Part shown: piece by piece, positions 7,573-14,913 of the stretch | Layout of the letters: each line of letters starts with the position of its first letter | How positions within the stretch are numbered: the stretch's first letter is position 1 | Origin: a virus | DNA: 39,576 nt | Virus record (IMG/VR): IMGVR_UViG_3300017991_000208 | Coordinates: 1-39,576 of that record | Strand: one strand, 5' to 3' | Made by a program: the position numbers and the translations under genes | The notes under the pieces: model-generated | Databases searched by the model: none | What the model was told of the DNA's origin: nothing | Seen by the model: only the letters and a program-made list of their open reading frames with translations

Positions 7573-9306
7573 TTACGGAAGAGCTGCTTTTAGTTCATTT
7601 AATGCACCAATAATAGATGTTGCTGTAAATCCTGAAAGTCCAGTTACTCCTGTTTCAGAAATGGTAACAGCTGCGGATAAATACTGATCTTGAAATTGAA
7701 CGTTACCACTATAGCTTTTTATTTGAACATTGCCAGTGGCCCATGGTAAGAGACTTCCTTCACATCTAAAAGAAATATTATCATCTACATCTATCTCCAT
7801 ATAATTATCATTATCTTTTTTTATCTTATATCCACCAAGACTTAAATCAGCAGTTAACGGATTTGATAATCCTCCTGCCTTCAATTCATTTAATGCACCA
7901 ATAATAGACGTGGCTGTAAATCCTGAAAGTCCAGTTGTTCCTGATTGTGATAATGTTATTGGGCTTGATAAAAATCCATCTCTTAACTGCATTATACCAT
8001 TTGCAGTGCCAAAAAACATAGCTCCATCAGCACCAAGCTTAAAGTTTAAACCATCTGTTGTATAAAATTCAAATCCACCAGCTTGATCTCCAAACCAAAA
8101 AATACAGTCATTTATATCTGTCTGCAAAGTTAAATCATCAGTGGTTTTAATACCGATGTTATTATTATTGATATCCAAATAACTATCAGCATCATACTGT
8201 ATCTTATATCCACCAGTTTCTAAATCAGCAGTAAGAGGGCTTGACAAAGCACTGGACATATCAGATGAGAGCGCATTTATAACACCCATCAATGAGCTTT
8301 TACCATCATAGACATTTAAAGCAGTAACACCAGCTTCATCTATAAGAGCAGGACTTCCCGCGCTAAACTCTCCTGATATACCACCTTTAAATTGAACTTC
8401 TTGTGCAAACCACGATTCTTCTCCTATCTGAAACCACTGATCCATACCTGCCCCATAAGAAATTCCAGAAGGAGTTATTTGGATATTACCATCTGTATCA
8501 TCACCAATTTTAAGAACAGGAGCACCATCCATATAAAGAAATATGCCTTTTTTTAAATCTTCACCGCCTTCATCCCAGTAATGAAAAGCACCCCATATTG
8601 TACCAAAAATTTCTTCATAATCTACAGTGGAATGTGCTTCAATAAATAAAGCATTATCAACTACATCATCAGTAACTTTTACCTTATATCTTATATTCTC
8701 ATCATCTACATTTATAACTCTTTCTACACCTATCTGTGAATCATATACTTCGTCAAATGTTACAGCTCCACCACCCGCTTTTAACTCATTTAAAGCTTTT
8801 ATAATAGACGTTGCTGTAAATCCTACAAGAGCATCAGTTCCTGTTTGTGATAATGGAATTGCTGCATTTAAAAAAGAATCTTTTAATAAAACACTTCCAG
8901 CTCCAATTTGAATGTATGTATTATTATCTTGTTTTATCTTATATCCGCCAGTTGCAAGATCTCCATCTAAAGGGTTTTCAACGATTCCACCTTCTACAGT
9001 ATCAAGTGTTATAAATTTAGCAATGATATCAGTTTTATTACTTCCTATAGATGTTATTTCTAATAATCCTAATTTTCCATCCTCAAGACTTGAAGGCTCT
9101 GAAGACACCCATCTCCAATTAGAATCAAATGTCAAATTTATGTTTCCTACTGCTTCTATATATAATTTTAATTCTTTTGATTTTTCTTTTTGTAAGCCTT
9201 CTATACCGATTACAATATCAGATATTGCAGAAACTATTTGAACTGGCGCCAGATCAAAGTCTACAACAAGACTTCCACCTATGCTACCCAGATGTCTAAC
9301 TTTCAT
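7573..9306 (-). CDS. Fibre-like structural protein (577 aa) with internal repeats
   Basis: The N-terminal ~100 residues (MKVRHLGSIGGSLVVDFDLA, YIEAVGN, FDSNWRW, ITLDT) are homologous to the 552-residue fibre-like protein next to it. The remainder is a chain of repeats: a DL.TGGYKIK..N.TY strand unit occurs three times, and GFTATSIIxALNELKA occurs three times, the last forming the C-terminus. Two copies are almost identical at DNA level, so the duplication is recent or maintained by recombination. Such repeat arrays build trimeric shafts. A role as a head or neck fibre is inferred from position between capsid and connector genes. A strong AAAGGAG precedes the start. Confidence 0.6.
   Translation of the reverse strand: MKVRHLGSIGGSLVVDFDLAPVQIVSAISDIVIGIEGLQKEKSKELKLYIEAVGNINLTFDSNWRWVSSEPSSLEDGKLGLLEITSIGSNKTDIIAKFITLDTVEGGIVENPLDGDLATGGYKIKQDNNTYIQIGAGSVLLKDSFLNAAIPLSQTGTDALVGFTATSIIKALNELKAGGGAVTFDEVYDSQIGVERVINVDDENIRYKVKVTDDVVDNALFIEAHSTVDYEEIFGTIWGAFHYWDEGGEDLKKGIFLYMDGAPVLKIGDDTDGNIQITPSGISYGAGMDQWFQIGEESWFAQEVQFKGGISGEFSAGSPALIDEAGVTALNVYDGKSSLMGVINALSSDMSSALSSPLTADLETGGYKIQYDADSYLDINNNNIGIKTTDDLTLQTDINDCIFWFGDQAGGFEFYTTDGLNFKLGADGAMFFGTANGIMQLRDGFLSSPITLSQSGTTGLSGFTATSIIGALNELKAGGLSNPLTADLSLGGYKIKKDNDNYMEIDVDDNISFRCEGSLLPWATGNVQIKSYSGNVQFQDQYLSAAVTISETGVTGLSGFTATSIIGALNELKAALP
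7594..7645 (-). repeat. 52-bp intragenic repeat, copy 1
   Basis: This segment encodes the last GFTATSIIGALNELKA unit of the 577-residue fibre-like protein. It differs from the copy at 7885-7936 at only two of 52 bases. A third, more diverged copy starts near 8786. The near-identity at DNA level suggests recent duplication or gene conversion. Confidence 0.85.
7885..7936 (-). repeat. 52-bp intragenic repeat, copy 2
   Basis: Second copy of the repeat described at 7594-7645, two mismatches, encoding the middle GFTATSIIGALNELKA unit of the fibre-like protein. Homologous recombination between the copies would delete 97 codons in frame. Confidence 0.85.
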
Positions 9307-9350
9307 AGTTTTTCTCCTTTATATATATTTTTAAAAATATAATTTCATTT

Positions 9351-9383
9351 AAAATGTAGCCGATAATTTTCATACCGGCTACA
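9351..9383 (-). terminator. Intrinsic terminator after the 160-aa head gene
   Basis: On the minus strand TGTAGCCG pairs with CGGCTACA (bases 9376-9383 with 9355-9362) around a 13-base loop, followed by TTTT. The stop of the 9393-9875 gene is just upstream. An A-rich run precedes the stem, so it could also work in the opposite direction. It separates the small head genes from the fibre-like genes. Confidence 0.7.
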
Positions 9384-9392
9384 TATATTTTT

Positions 9393-9875
9393 TTAGTCTT
9401 TCTTTATAACAAGAATAGTAACGAGTGCAATTGTACTTGCAATTACGTCACCAGCGCAAACTATCTGTAAAGTCCCATCTTTTGCAATTTCAGAATAGTC
9501 GTTATCAATTGTTGCAGGTTTAACCATCGTTTTATCAACAGCGCAAACCATTGCATTTGTAATATCATTAGTACCATCTGTTAATTTAATAGTACCATTT
9601 GCAGATGCACCTCGCGGCTGTACAATAACATCAACAATCTCAAATTTAAAAGGAGCGTCTGCATCAAAAATTTTGATATCAGCAGCTCCAGTTGTCACAT
9701 CCTCAACTATAGCAATTAAAGGAGCATCTTTACTTTCAAGAGTTCCTAATTTAGCAGCATCTACTTCATCATCACCAATATGACGATTTTCCACTGCTTC
9801 ATCAGAAATATCTTGAGGAGATACGCCTTCTATAGTTGAATCAGGATTATATGTACTAGCTGTTCTTTTAGACAT
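9393..9875 (-). CDS. Small head decoration/fibre-type protein (160 aa)
   Basis: The protein begins MSKRTASTYNPDSTIEGVSP, has a polar N-terminal arm, and from about residue 65 forms a beta sandwich: FKFEIVDVIVQPRGASANG, then TIKLTDGTNDITNAMVCA, and a strand-rich end (TLQIVCAGDVIASTIALVTI). The pattern of a long strand, GTIKLTDGTNDIT, a loop with conserved D/DxS, and a final GDV..S strand is one I have seen in phage structural proteins coded right next to the major capsid protein. It probably decorates the capsid. A terminator follows it directly. The exact family is uncertain. Confidence 0.6.
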   Translation of the reverse strand: MSKRTASTYNPDSTIEGVSPQDISDEAVENRHIGDDEVDAAKLGTLESKDAPLIAIVEDVTTGAADIKIFDADAPFKFEIVDVIVQPRGASANGTIKLTDGTNDITNAMVCAVDKTMVKPATIDNDYSEIAKDGTLQIVCAGDVIASTIALVTILVIKKD

Positions 9876-9890
9876 TTTATTTTTTCCTCC

Positions 9891-10175
9891 TTATTTTCTT
9901 ATTGTACAATAAACAACGGTAACAGAAGAACCTGCTGATGCTTGAAAACCCCCATCTAACTTTATTGGAAACCAAAAATCAACATCGCTTTCAATTACTA
10001 GAACTGTACCGCCATCTTTGTCTTTTAAGGTTGCTGCATTTGACCCTGTAGCTCCGTAAATACCTAGAATAAAAAAAGTAGCATTACTATCTTGTTTATC
10101 TAAAGAAGATCCTACTAAATATTCTTGATTATTTAAAGCAGCTATATAAAGGTCGTTTATATTATATATTCTCAT
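9891..10175 (-). CDS. Small head-associated protein (94 aa)
   Basis: I choose ATG 10175 (MRIYNINDLYIAALNNQEYL) because GGAG lies at the right distance. An in-frame ATG nine bases upstream (MENIMRIY) and a longer in-frame start at 10220 inside the terminator hairpin are less likely. The product is strand-rich and glycine-rich (LGIYGATGSNAATLKDKDGG, FQASAGSSVTVVYCTIRK), like a small beta-barrel decoration protein. It lies just after the terminator that follows the capsid gene. Function inferred from position only. Confidence 0.6.
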   Translation of the reverse strand: MRIYNINDLYIAALNNQEYLVGSSLDKQDSNATFFILGIYGATGSNAATLKDKDGGTVLVIESDVDFWFPIKLDGGFQASAGSSVTVVYCTIRK

Positions 10176-10189
10176 AATATTCTCCATAT

Positions 10190-10222
10190 AAAACCTATGC
10201 TGGAGTTTTATCTCCAGCATAG
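10190..10222 (-). terminator. Intrinsic terminator after the major capsid gene
   Basis: A perfect 11-bp stem, CTATGCTGGAG with CTCCAGCATAG (bases 10212-10222 and 10195-10205), with a six-base loop, is followed on the minus strand by GTTTTAT. It stands 20 bases after the stop of the capsid gene, so it would partly shield downstream small genes from capsid-level expression. Confidence 0.8.
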
Positions 10223-10242
10223 ATATTTATATTGTTAATCCA

Positions 10243-11715
10243 TTACAGATCAAGTAAAGGATTTCTAATTGCTTGATTTACACCTACGTTTTTAAATAAT
10301 ACATAACGTAAAGGTGCATACCATTTAGGTACAACATAGAAATTAACTGTACCCCATCTGTAAGGAGCGATCTTTGCATATTCTACCTTATGAATAGGAG
10401 CCAATTGTGAAAGAGACATAGTTCTAAGTTCTCCAGCAACTGTATTATCAAGTAATACAGACTGTGAAGTACCGGGAATCTCTTCATTCTTATCTTGATA
10501 TGATGCGGCTGCTGCCGTTACCGTTGTCAGATATCTAAAAACACCTGACGCGGGAGATGTTTCACCATAAATTTCATAAGCTGTAGGTGCATAAGGTCCG
10601 CCACCAGATGTTATAGTAATTGTCAAAGCTCCACCAGCTGCAACTGTTTTTACAGTTGTTGCTGCACAAGCTGCTGATTTACCATATTGATTGATGGCTG
10701 AGACTCTATATTGATAATCGCCTGCAATTCTTCCACCACTACCAGAAGCTGCCCATAATGAACCCACAACTGTAGGAGCATTTATTGCTACTGAAGCTGA
10801 AGGTGTTGCGGGAGCTTTTGTTGATGTTGCACCTTCTATTAAAGTAGAAGGAGTTGATGGATCTTTAATTTTAGGAACGCCTTGAGCTTCAACACTTAAG
10901 AAAATATCAGGCTTTAAATTGAAGTTCCCAAAAGCTGTCCTCATCTGTGTCACCGCGTGTCCAAGAGCAAGCAACCCGCTTGTTGCAGAAACTGCTTCTA
11001 CATTAATACGAGCATTGTTTGCTGTTGTACTCAATAACTGATCTATAGAAGTCTGTACAGCAAGTGAATTATACATGTCAGTTGGAACACCAAAATTAGC
11101 TGCAATTATTTCTGCTCCATCTCTCATGTTTGCTTCTGTAATTGTTGAACCTCTAAGATCTATAACGTGATCAGTCGAACCGTTATTCTTAATTGTCTTA
11201 ATAATACCATCAAATGACTGAGGTACCATCGTACTATCACCATAGAATAAATTCTTTTCAGTTGTTCTAAGAGCTCTCATCATAGCTGCCTGTACTGAAA
11301 GAACTTCTGCATTAGAAATTGTTTTGACATACGGTAATACATCAGAAACTTTCCAAAGCGTTCTCACATACTTAATGACAGCGTAAGCTCTTCGAAAATC
11401 AGGATCTCCTTCTTCTGGGTTTTCCATCTGACTTACAAAACCGCCTTCTGTTCCATATCCGTCCTGAACTGAATATTCTTCAAGAGTACTATAAGCTTTT
11501 GTTATACCTATATCCTTAAAGAGTTTTAAATGCTTTTCCTGAAATGTAAGCATTGCTAACGTACTTTCAAGAGATTGCATCTGGAGAGCTCCACCTTGAT
11601 TAAGTGCAGCGATATCAGTCACGCCTTCCTGAGCTTGAAGGGCTTTAACTAAATCATTAACTTCAGCAAGAGAGGATTCTCCATAGCCTTCAAACATTTG
11701 TTCACGAAAATCCAT
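10243..11715 (-). CDS. Major capsid protein (490 aa) with an inserted Ig/FN3-like domain
   Basis: The N-terminal part (LNQGGALQMQSLESTLAMLT, then KLFKDIGITKAYSTLEEY) and the EGGFVSQMENPEEGDPDFRR / YVRTLWKVSD segments match the HK97-fold capsid proteins of large phages. These usually have an N-terminal arm, a long spine helix (SVQAAMMRALRTTEKNLFYG) and a P-domain. At about residues 300-415 a Gly/Ala/Thr-rich beta segment (RIAGDYQYRVSAINQYGKSA, AYEIYGETSPASGVFRYLTT) looks like an inserted immunoglobulin/FN3-type surface domain. A strong AGGAGG site precedes the ATG. The gene is flanked by scaffold upstream and a terminator downstream, as expected for the most highly made protein. Confidence 0.85.
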   Translation of the reverse strand: MDFREQMFEGYGESSLAEVNDLVKALQAQEGVTDIAALNQGGALQMQSLESTLAMLTFQEKHLKLFKDIGITKAYSTLEEYSVQDGYGTEGGFVSQMENPEEGDPDFRRAYAVIKYVRTLWKVSDVLPYVKTISNAEVLSVQAAMMRALRTTEKNLFYGDSTMVPQSFDGIIKTIKNNGSTDHVIDLRGSTITEANMRDGAEIIAANFGVPTDMYNSLAVQTSIDQLLSTTANNARINVEAVSATSGLLALGHAVTQMRTAFGNFNLKPDIFLSVEAQGVPKIKDPSTPSTLIEGATSTKAPATPSASVAINAPTVVGSLWAASGSGGRIAGDYQYRVSAINQYGKSAACAATTVKTVAAGGALTITITSGGGPYAPTAYEIYGETSPASGVFRYLTTVTAAAASYQDKNEEIPGTSQSVLLDNTVAGELRTMSLSQLAPIHKVEYAKIAPYRWGTVNFYVVPKWYAPLRYVLFKNVGVNQAIRNPLLDL

Positions 11716-11716
11716 A

Positions 11717-12460
11717 TTAATTCACCTCCTGTTTTGATATATTACTTTTAATCAAATTAAGAGTATCGGGCTGAAGTGATTTCAGATCATACCCAGATAA
11801 CTCATATTTAGTAATCTCGGCAGAATCTACTGAACCTTCCTGAACTGCTTTCATGAGTATTCCTTTAACAGCCTTTTTTGAAGGCATATTAATTGAATCT
11901 TCATTAAATCCAGATTTTTCTAATACATCTTCTTTTGTTATTTTACCTTTTACTCTGTTTGGAGTATTACTGATCCCTTCTACTTCTTCTGAAATTGATT
12001 TAATCAATTCAGTTGAAGATTCAAAAGTTTCAGCAATACTTTTTTGAAGATCGTTTGCTTCTTCCTGTGATTTTTTTAAATCACTAATCTCTTCTTTCAA
12101 ACCTCCAATCTCGTCGATTGCAGTTGAAAGAACATCAATAAATGATTTAAGAACAGGAACAGCATCAATAACTTCTTCATTATCGGCAATCGTTTCTTTT
12201 AAAGATTTTTCAACTTTAGAACTTTCTTCTTCTTCTTCCTCATCTTCGTCTTCTTCGTCATATTCTTTCATATAATTCTTGATTTTCTTTCTCATTTTTT
12301 CACTTTTTAAAAGCTCTTTGATCTCGCTATGAGATTTAGATTTAATAAGATCTCCCATCTTTTCAAGATTTTCATCAAGAGTCTTTTTTAAATCTTTTTC
12401 TTCAGAAGACTGATCTTCCTGAGGAGCGGTTGTGGAATCAATTTTTTCCTTATCGCCCAT
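11717..12460 (-). CDS. Head scaffolding protein candidate (247 aa)
   Basis: The protein is very acidic with long helices: a run of D/E around residues 65-80 (YDEEDEDEEEEEESSKVEKS), a long coiled-coil stretch (VLSTAIDEIGGLKEEISDLK, and the following KSQEEANDLQKSIAETFES) and a helical end. It has no enzyme motif. Capsid scaffolds are typically acidic and coiled-coil, sit between protease and capsid genes, and are removed by the protease during maturation. The gene overlaps nothing but is one base from the capsid gene's start region, consistent with co-translation. Call based on composition and order. Confidence 0.7.
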   Translation of the reverse strand: MGDKEKIDSTTAPQEDQSSEEKDLKKTLDENLEKMGDLIKSKSHSEIKELLKSEKMRKKIKNYMKEYDEEDEDEEEEEESSKVEKSLKETIADNEEVIDAVPVLKSFIDVLSTAIDEIGGLKEEISDLKKSQEEANDLQKSIAETFESSTELIKSISEEVEGISNTPNRVKGKITKEDVLEKSGFNEDSINMPSKKAVKGILMKAVQEGSVDSAEITKYELSGYDLKSLQPDTLNLIKSNISKQEVN

Positions 12461-12475
12461 AATATTTACCTCCTC

Positions 12476-13378
12476 TTAAAATGTTAATTTAGCTATTGAA
12501 GCACTATTTGTTGCAATTAGCTTTATAATTTCTTCGGCTTCTTCTTTATTGAAGCCTTTATCTTCAAAATATTTTTGATAATCTGAATAATTTCCTTTTA
12601 AATTACCTGAGACAAGACTATCCATAATGAATGGAATTGCATTTCTTATTTTTCTATAATCAACGTTTTTCTTTTTCTTATCCCCTTCAATAGATTGCAT
12701 TTGAACAGCTTGTCCACCAGAAAGATTTGCTATATTTGTAACGCTCCCTGCTTCTAAAGCTTTATTTAAAAATTCTACATCAGAAAATGATTTTAAGAAT
12801 TCATCATAAGACGAAAATTGTATTTCATAGTTCTCATCTCCATTAAATGACTTTATTAAACTTACTGAAGTTTCTTGGTGAACAGCTTTCTGCAACGGAG
12901 TGATAGCGATATGTTTGAGACTTATCTTAGAAATTGAATTTATTTTTTTCTTCGTAGCTTTATCTACATCAGAAGATTTTTGTAATATTTTCCCTCCCAA
13001 AGAAGCTCCAAATATTTTACTTCCATTTCTTAATGCAGGCATTATTGCATTGTCTACATAAGGATTCCCTTTAAAAAGAAAACCGTGACATACGGGTACT
13101 CCTCTCTCTGAATCTATAAACAGTTTCTGAGGCTCACCAATTATTGCAGTCGCTCTTTCTACTGGAGTACTTCCTAAAATAGAAATATGATCATAGTCTA
13201 TTACACCATCATAAATGAAAGATTTTATACAATCATCATCAAAAGCTTTTAAAAGTATTTTATCATTTACTCTATCTATTGTAGGCTTGTTTGGAATAAT
13301 TTCGACTGGTATTCTTCCATTTGTTTCTTCTCCAGTCTTTTTAATTAAAGCAGGAAATGAAAATTGATTTAATTCCAT
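12476..13378 (-). CDS. Prohead maturation protease with C-terminal extension (300 aa)
   Basis: I take ATG 13378 (MELNQFSF) because GGAG lies five bases upstream; an earlier ATG at 13387 overlaps that site. Residues ~55-165 carry features expected of the prohead-protease fold: DYDHIS with the likely catalytic histidine, FGASLGGKIL with the likely serine, and LKHIAITPLQKA closing the core. The C-terminal ~100 residues contain VTNIANLSGGQAVQMQSIE, very similar to the N-terminus of the capsid protein, followed by a helical tail. It would cut scaffold and capsid (and perhaps tagged cargo) in the immature head. First gene of its operon, behind a promoter and an in-leader terminator. Confidence 0.75.
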   Translation of the reverse strand: MELNQFSFPALIKKTGEETNGRIPVEIIPNKPTIDRVNDKILLKAFDDDCIKSFIYDGVIDYDHISILGSTPVERATAIIGEPQKLFIDSERGVPVCHGFLFKGNPYVDNAIMPALRNGSKIFGASLGGKILQKSSDVDKATKKKINSISKISLKHIAITPLQKAVHQETSVSLIKSFNGDENYEIQFSSYDEFLKSFSDVEFLNKALEAGSVTNIANLSGGQAVQMQSIEGDKKKKNVDYRKIRNAIPFIMDSLVSGNLKGNYSDYQKYFEDKGFNKEEAEEIIKLIATNSASIAKLTF

Positions 13379-13391
13379 ATTCTCCATAAAT

Positions 13392-13430
13392 AAAAAAAAG
13401 TCCAGTATGCCCTCTTAAACATACTGGACT
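13392..13430 (-). terminator. Strong intrinsic terminator in the leader of the protease operon
   Basis: An 11-bp perfect stem (AGTCCAGTATG with CATACTGGACT) and a ten-base loop are followed by eight T on the minus strand, then directly by the ribosome site of the protease gene. It lies about 50 bases downstream of the promoter at 13486-13514, so it would stop that promoter's own transcripts unless relieved. It could also end transcripts from the upstream operon. Confidence 0.85.
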
Positions 13431-13485
13431 TGTGTCCTTAAAAATAAGATTGTATACAAAAAAACCTTTGTTACTTAATAAGTAC

Positions 13486-13514
13486 AATATATATCAGCTT
13501 CATTGAAAAGTAAA
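13486..13514 (-). promoter_or_regulatory. Sigma-70-type promoter for the protease-capsid operon
   Basis: On the minus strand the -35 is TTTACT (13509-13514), the spacer is 17 bp and the -10 is TATATT (13486-13491). The predicted start is near 13479. It is the only good promoter in the 190-base gap between the glycosylase-like gene and the protease. Its architecture is matched by the promoter at 28524-28552, including an identical upstream palindrome at the same distance. Confidence 0.65.
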
Positions 13515-13521
13515 CCTATTT

Positions 13522-13546
13522 TTTCAATATTTTTGAAACTTTTTTA
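13522..13546 (-). promoter_or_regulatory. Palindromic element upstream of the 13.5-kb promoter
   Basis: On the minus strand: AAAAAAG, then TTTCAA, five bases, TTGAAA, ending 7 bp before the -35. The same element with the same spacing is found at 28560-28582. An operator, activator site or A-rich UP element are possible; a weak AT-rich hairpin for transcript ends is another possibility. Confidence 0.5.
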
Positions 13547-13576
13547 GGTAAGAAATACTGTTAATATTTAATCTTA

Positions 13577-14134
13577 TCATTTATTTTTATTTTCATTTTG
13601 TCCCCTCATAATCCAAACATAAGGCAAATCATCTCTTATATCTGGAAAAAACTGTCTATAATATTTTGGATCCTTTCTGACGAGATTACTCTTGTGGCTA
13701 TCAGTAAATACCAAACTATGTATCCATAAAGGAAAATCAACATGACCGTTTATATTCTCATATTCCATATTATTTTTAAACCCTCTTGACATCCATACTG
13801 ATAAACAAATATTATAATATAATTTCAAAGCATTTTCATAATTATACCACATTTTTACTATAGGATGATTTATATAACCAAGCTTTTTTATTTTGCCACC
13901 ACATATTTTTGATAATTCCACATTAATAATATCATTTAATTTTACAGAAATACAATATGATTTTTTTTCTCTATATATAGCTCCACATTTATTACATTTA
14001 TATTCATACCTATTTTTTTTATTTTTTATTATATTCAATATTTGCTTAGCCTCTACTCTCTGTTTTCCAAGCCTCTTATTATCAAGTATAGAAATAGATT
14101 TATAAAAATCTGAATATGGTAAGAATGTCTGCAT
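13577..14134 (-). CDS. DNA glycosylase-like (MSMEG_6728 / pyrimidine-dimer glycosylase type) with inserted zinc ribbon (185 aa)
   Basis: The start MQTFLPYSDFYKSISILDNK followed by RLGKQRVEAKQIL, then HPIVKMWYNYENAL, LVRKDPKYYRQFFPD and DDLPYVWI match the conserved blocks of the small family annotated as pyrimidine-dimer DNA glycosylase (MSMEG_6728 type). In the family RVEAxQIL is followed closely by the HP.V.MW block. Here about 45 residues are inserted, with C47xxC50, C61 and C78 forming a likely zinc site. The biochemical activity of this family is not well established; a DNA-repair or base-removal role is the usual annotation. Last gene before the terminator/promoter region. Confidence 0.75.
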   Translation of the reverse strand: MQTFLPYSDFYKSISILDNKRLGKQRVEAKQILNIIKNKKNRYEYKCNKCGAIYREKKSYCISVKLNDIINVELSKICGGKIKKLGYINHPIVKMWYNYENALKLYYNICLSVWMSRGFKNNMEYENINGHVDFPLWIHSLVFTDSHKSNLVRKDPKYYRQFFPDIRDDLPYVWIMRGQNENKNK

Positions 14135-14140
14135 TATTAT

Positions 14141-14392
14141 CTACTCCTTTATAATATTTCCTCCAAAAAAATTATACTCTGGCAACAATGTTTCTCTTTT
14201 TTCTATATCTATTTTCATTATGCGTTCAACACTACCATAACACATATTATTATGTATATCGCCTTCAAATACTTTAACATATATATGCTCATCGTCTTCC
14301 TGAAATACATGGCCAATAACAAAACTCTCAATATATGAATAATATTCTGTGTCTCTTCCTTTTAATTTTATTTTTTGAATATTCCAATTCAT
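14141..14392 (-). CDS. Hypothetical protein (83 aa)
   Basis: A small, soluble, strand-rich protein beginning MNWNIQKIKLKGRDTEYYSY with IGHVFQEDDEHIYVKVFEGD and LPEYNFFGGNIIKE. Its start has AAGGAG and lies behind a likely promoter (14413-14440). It ends seven bases before the glycosylase-like gene and is probably co-transcribed with it. I do not recognise the family. The sequence FVIGHVFQEDDEHIYV suggests a small SH3-like barrel, a guess from strand pattern. Confidence 0.6.
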   Translation of the reverse strand: MNWNIQKIKLKGRDTEYYSYIESFVIGHVFQEDDEHIYVKVFEGDIHNNMCYGSVERIMKIDIEKRETLLPEYNFFGGNIIKE

Positions 14393-14412
14393 TTACTTCT
14401 CTCCTTATTTTA

Positions 14413-14440
14413 ATTATATACTACTAATAATATTTGTTAA
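14413..14440 (-). promoter_or_regulatory. Promoter candidate for the 83-aa / glycosylase genes
   Basis: Minus strand TTAACA (14435-14440), 16-bp spacer, TATAAT (14413-14418), followed by an AAGGAG ribosome site and the ATG at 14392. The gap to the next upstream gene also holds two inverted repeats: CTCTCT/AGAGAG around 14467-14487 and an 18-bp perfect palindrome at 14487-14504 (GATTTAATATATTAAATC). Confidence 0.5.
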
Positions 14441-14466
14441 CAACACCCTGCAATAATTGCTGAATA

Positions 14467-14504
14467 CTCTCTTATCACTGTAGAGAGATTTAATATATTA
14501 AATC
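14467..14504. promoter_or_regulatory. Overlapping inverted repeats upstream of the 14.4-kb promoter
   Basis: An 18-bp perfect palindrome GATTTAATATATTAAATC (14487-14504) abuts a CTCTCT/AGAGAG stem-loop (14467-14487). They are about 30-60 bp upstream of the -35 and just after the stop of the 97-residue gene. A repressor site is plausible, or the GC-poor stem could be a weak transcript end; there is no T run. Confidence 0.4.
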
Positions 14505-14515
14505 AATATTATATA

Positions 14516-14809
14516 TCAAAATTGTGTAATAACCCAAATTCTATAACTATCACAAAAATCATAAAACTCGTCCCAAAAGTTATTGAATTCTATTAAATTT
14601 TCTGAGCATTCAAGTTTATCAACTATTTCTTCATACTCCATTATAGCATCATCACCAAATATTTTTTCAATCTTTATATTATGTTTTCTAAGTACTTTAC
14701 AAATCTCATCTCTAGCTTGATTAAAAACTTCTACATGTAAATAAAGAGCTTGATCTGGATATTTTTTCCAAACATCCTTAATATCTAAGTGTAATTTCCA
14801 TTTTTCCAT
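14516..14809 (-). CDS. Hypothetical acidic protein (97 aa)
   Basis: The product begins MEKWKLHLDIKDVWKKYPDQ and is a mixed helix/strand protein rich in acidic and aromatic residues, with EIVDKLECSENLIEFNNFWD near the C-terminus. No motif is recognised. It is preceded by AGGAGG and an elaborate structured leader (14832-14913), whose internal CCTCC could pair with that ribosome site. It probably belongs to the early/middle accessory block. Function unknown. Confidence 0.6.
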   Translation of the reverse strand: MEKWKLHLDIKDVWKKYPDQALYLHVEVFNQARDEICKVLRKHNIKIEKIFGDDAIMEYEEIVDKLECSENLIEFNNFWDEFYDFCDSYRIWVITQF

Positions 14810-14831
14810 TTTACACCTCCTATGAAAAACA

Positions 14832-14913
14832 GGGTGGAGAAAACATACAGTCAGTTGAAACTGACGGGAGGGTATGTAAAAAACTCCACCCCTACATAAC
14901 GGTTAGGTTATGT
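14832..14913 (-). promoter_or_regulatory. Structured RNA leader/terminator with possible ribosome-site pairing
   Basis: Minus-strand pairings: ACATAAC/GTTATGT just after the stop of the 128-residue gene; an outer stem GGGTGGAG/CTCCACCC (14884-14891 with 14832-14839); a middle stem ACATAC/GTATGT; and an inner hairpin GTCAGTT/AACTGAC. The internal loop contains CCTCC, complementary to the GGAGG of the ribosome site at 14816-14821. After the outer stem comes TGTTTTTC. It could be a terminator of the upstream operon, a translation-control element, or both. Confidence 0.6.

Noticed and set aside
7570-8900. CRISPR-like or mobile-element repeats in the fibre gene
   Set aside because: The repeats are in-frame protein repeats, unevenly spaced, with no leader or spacer structure.
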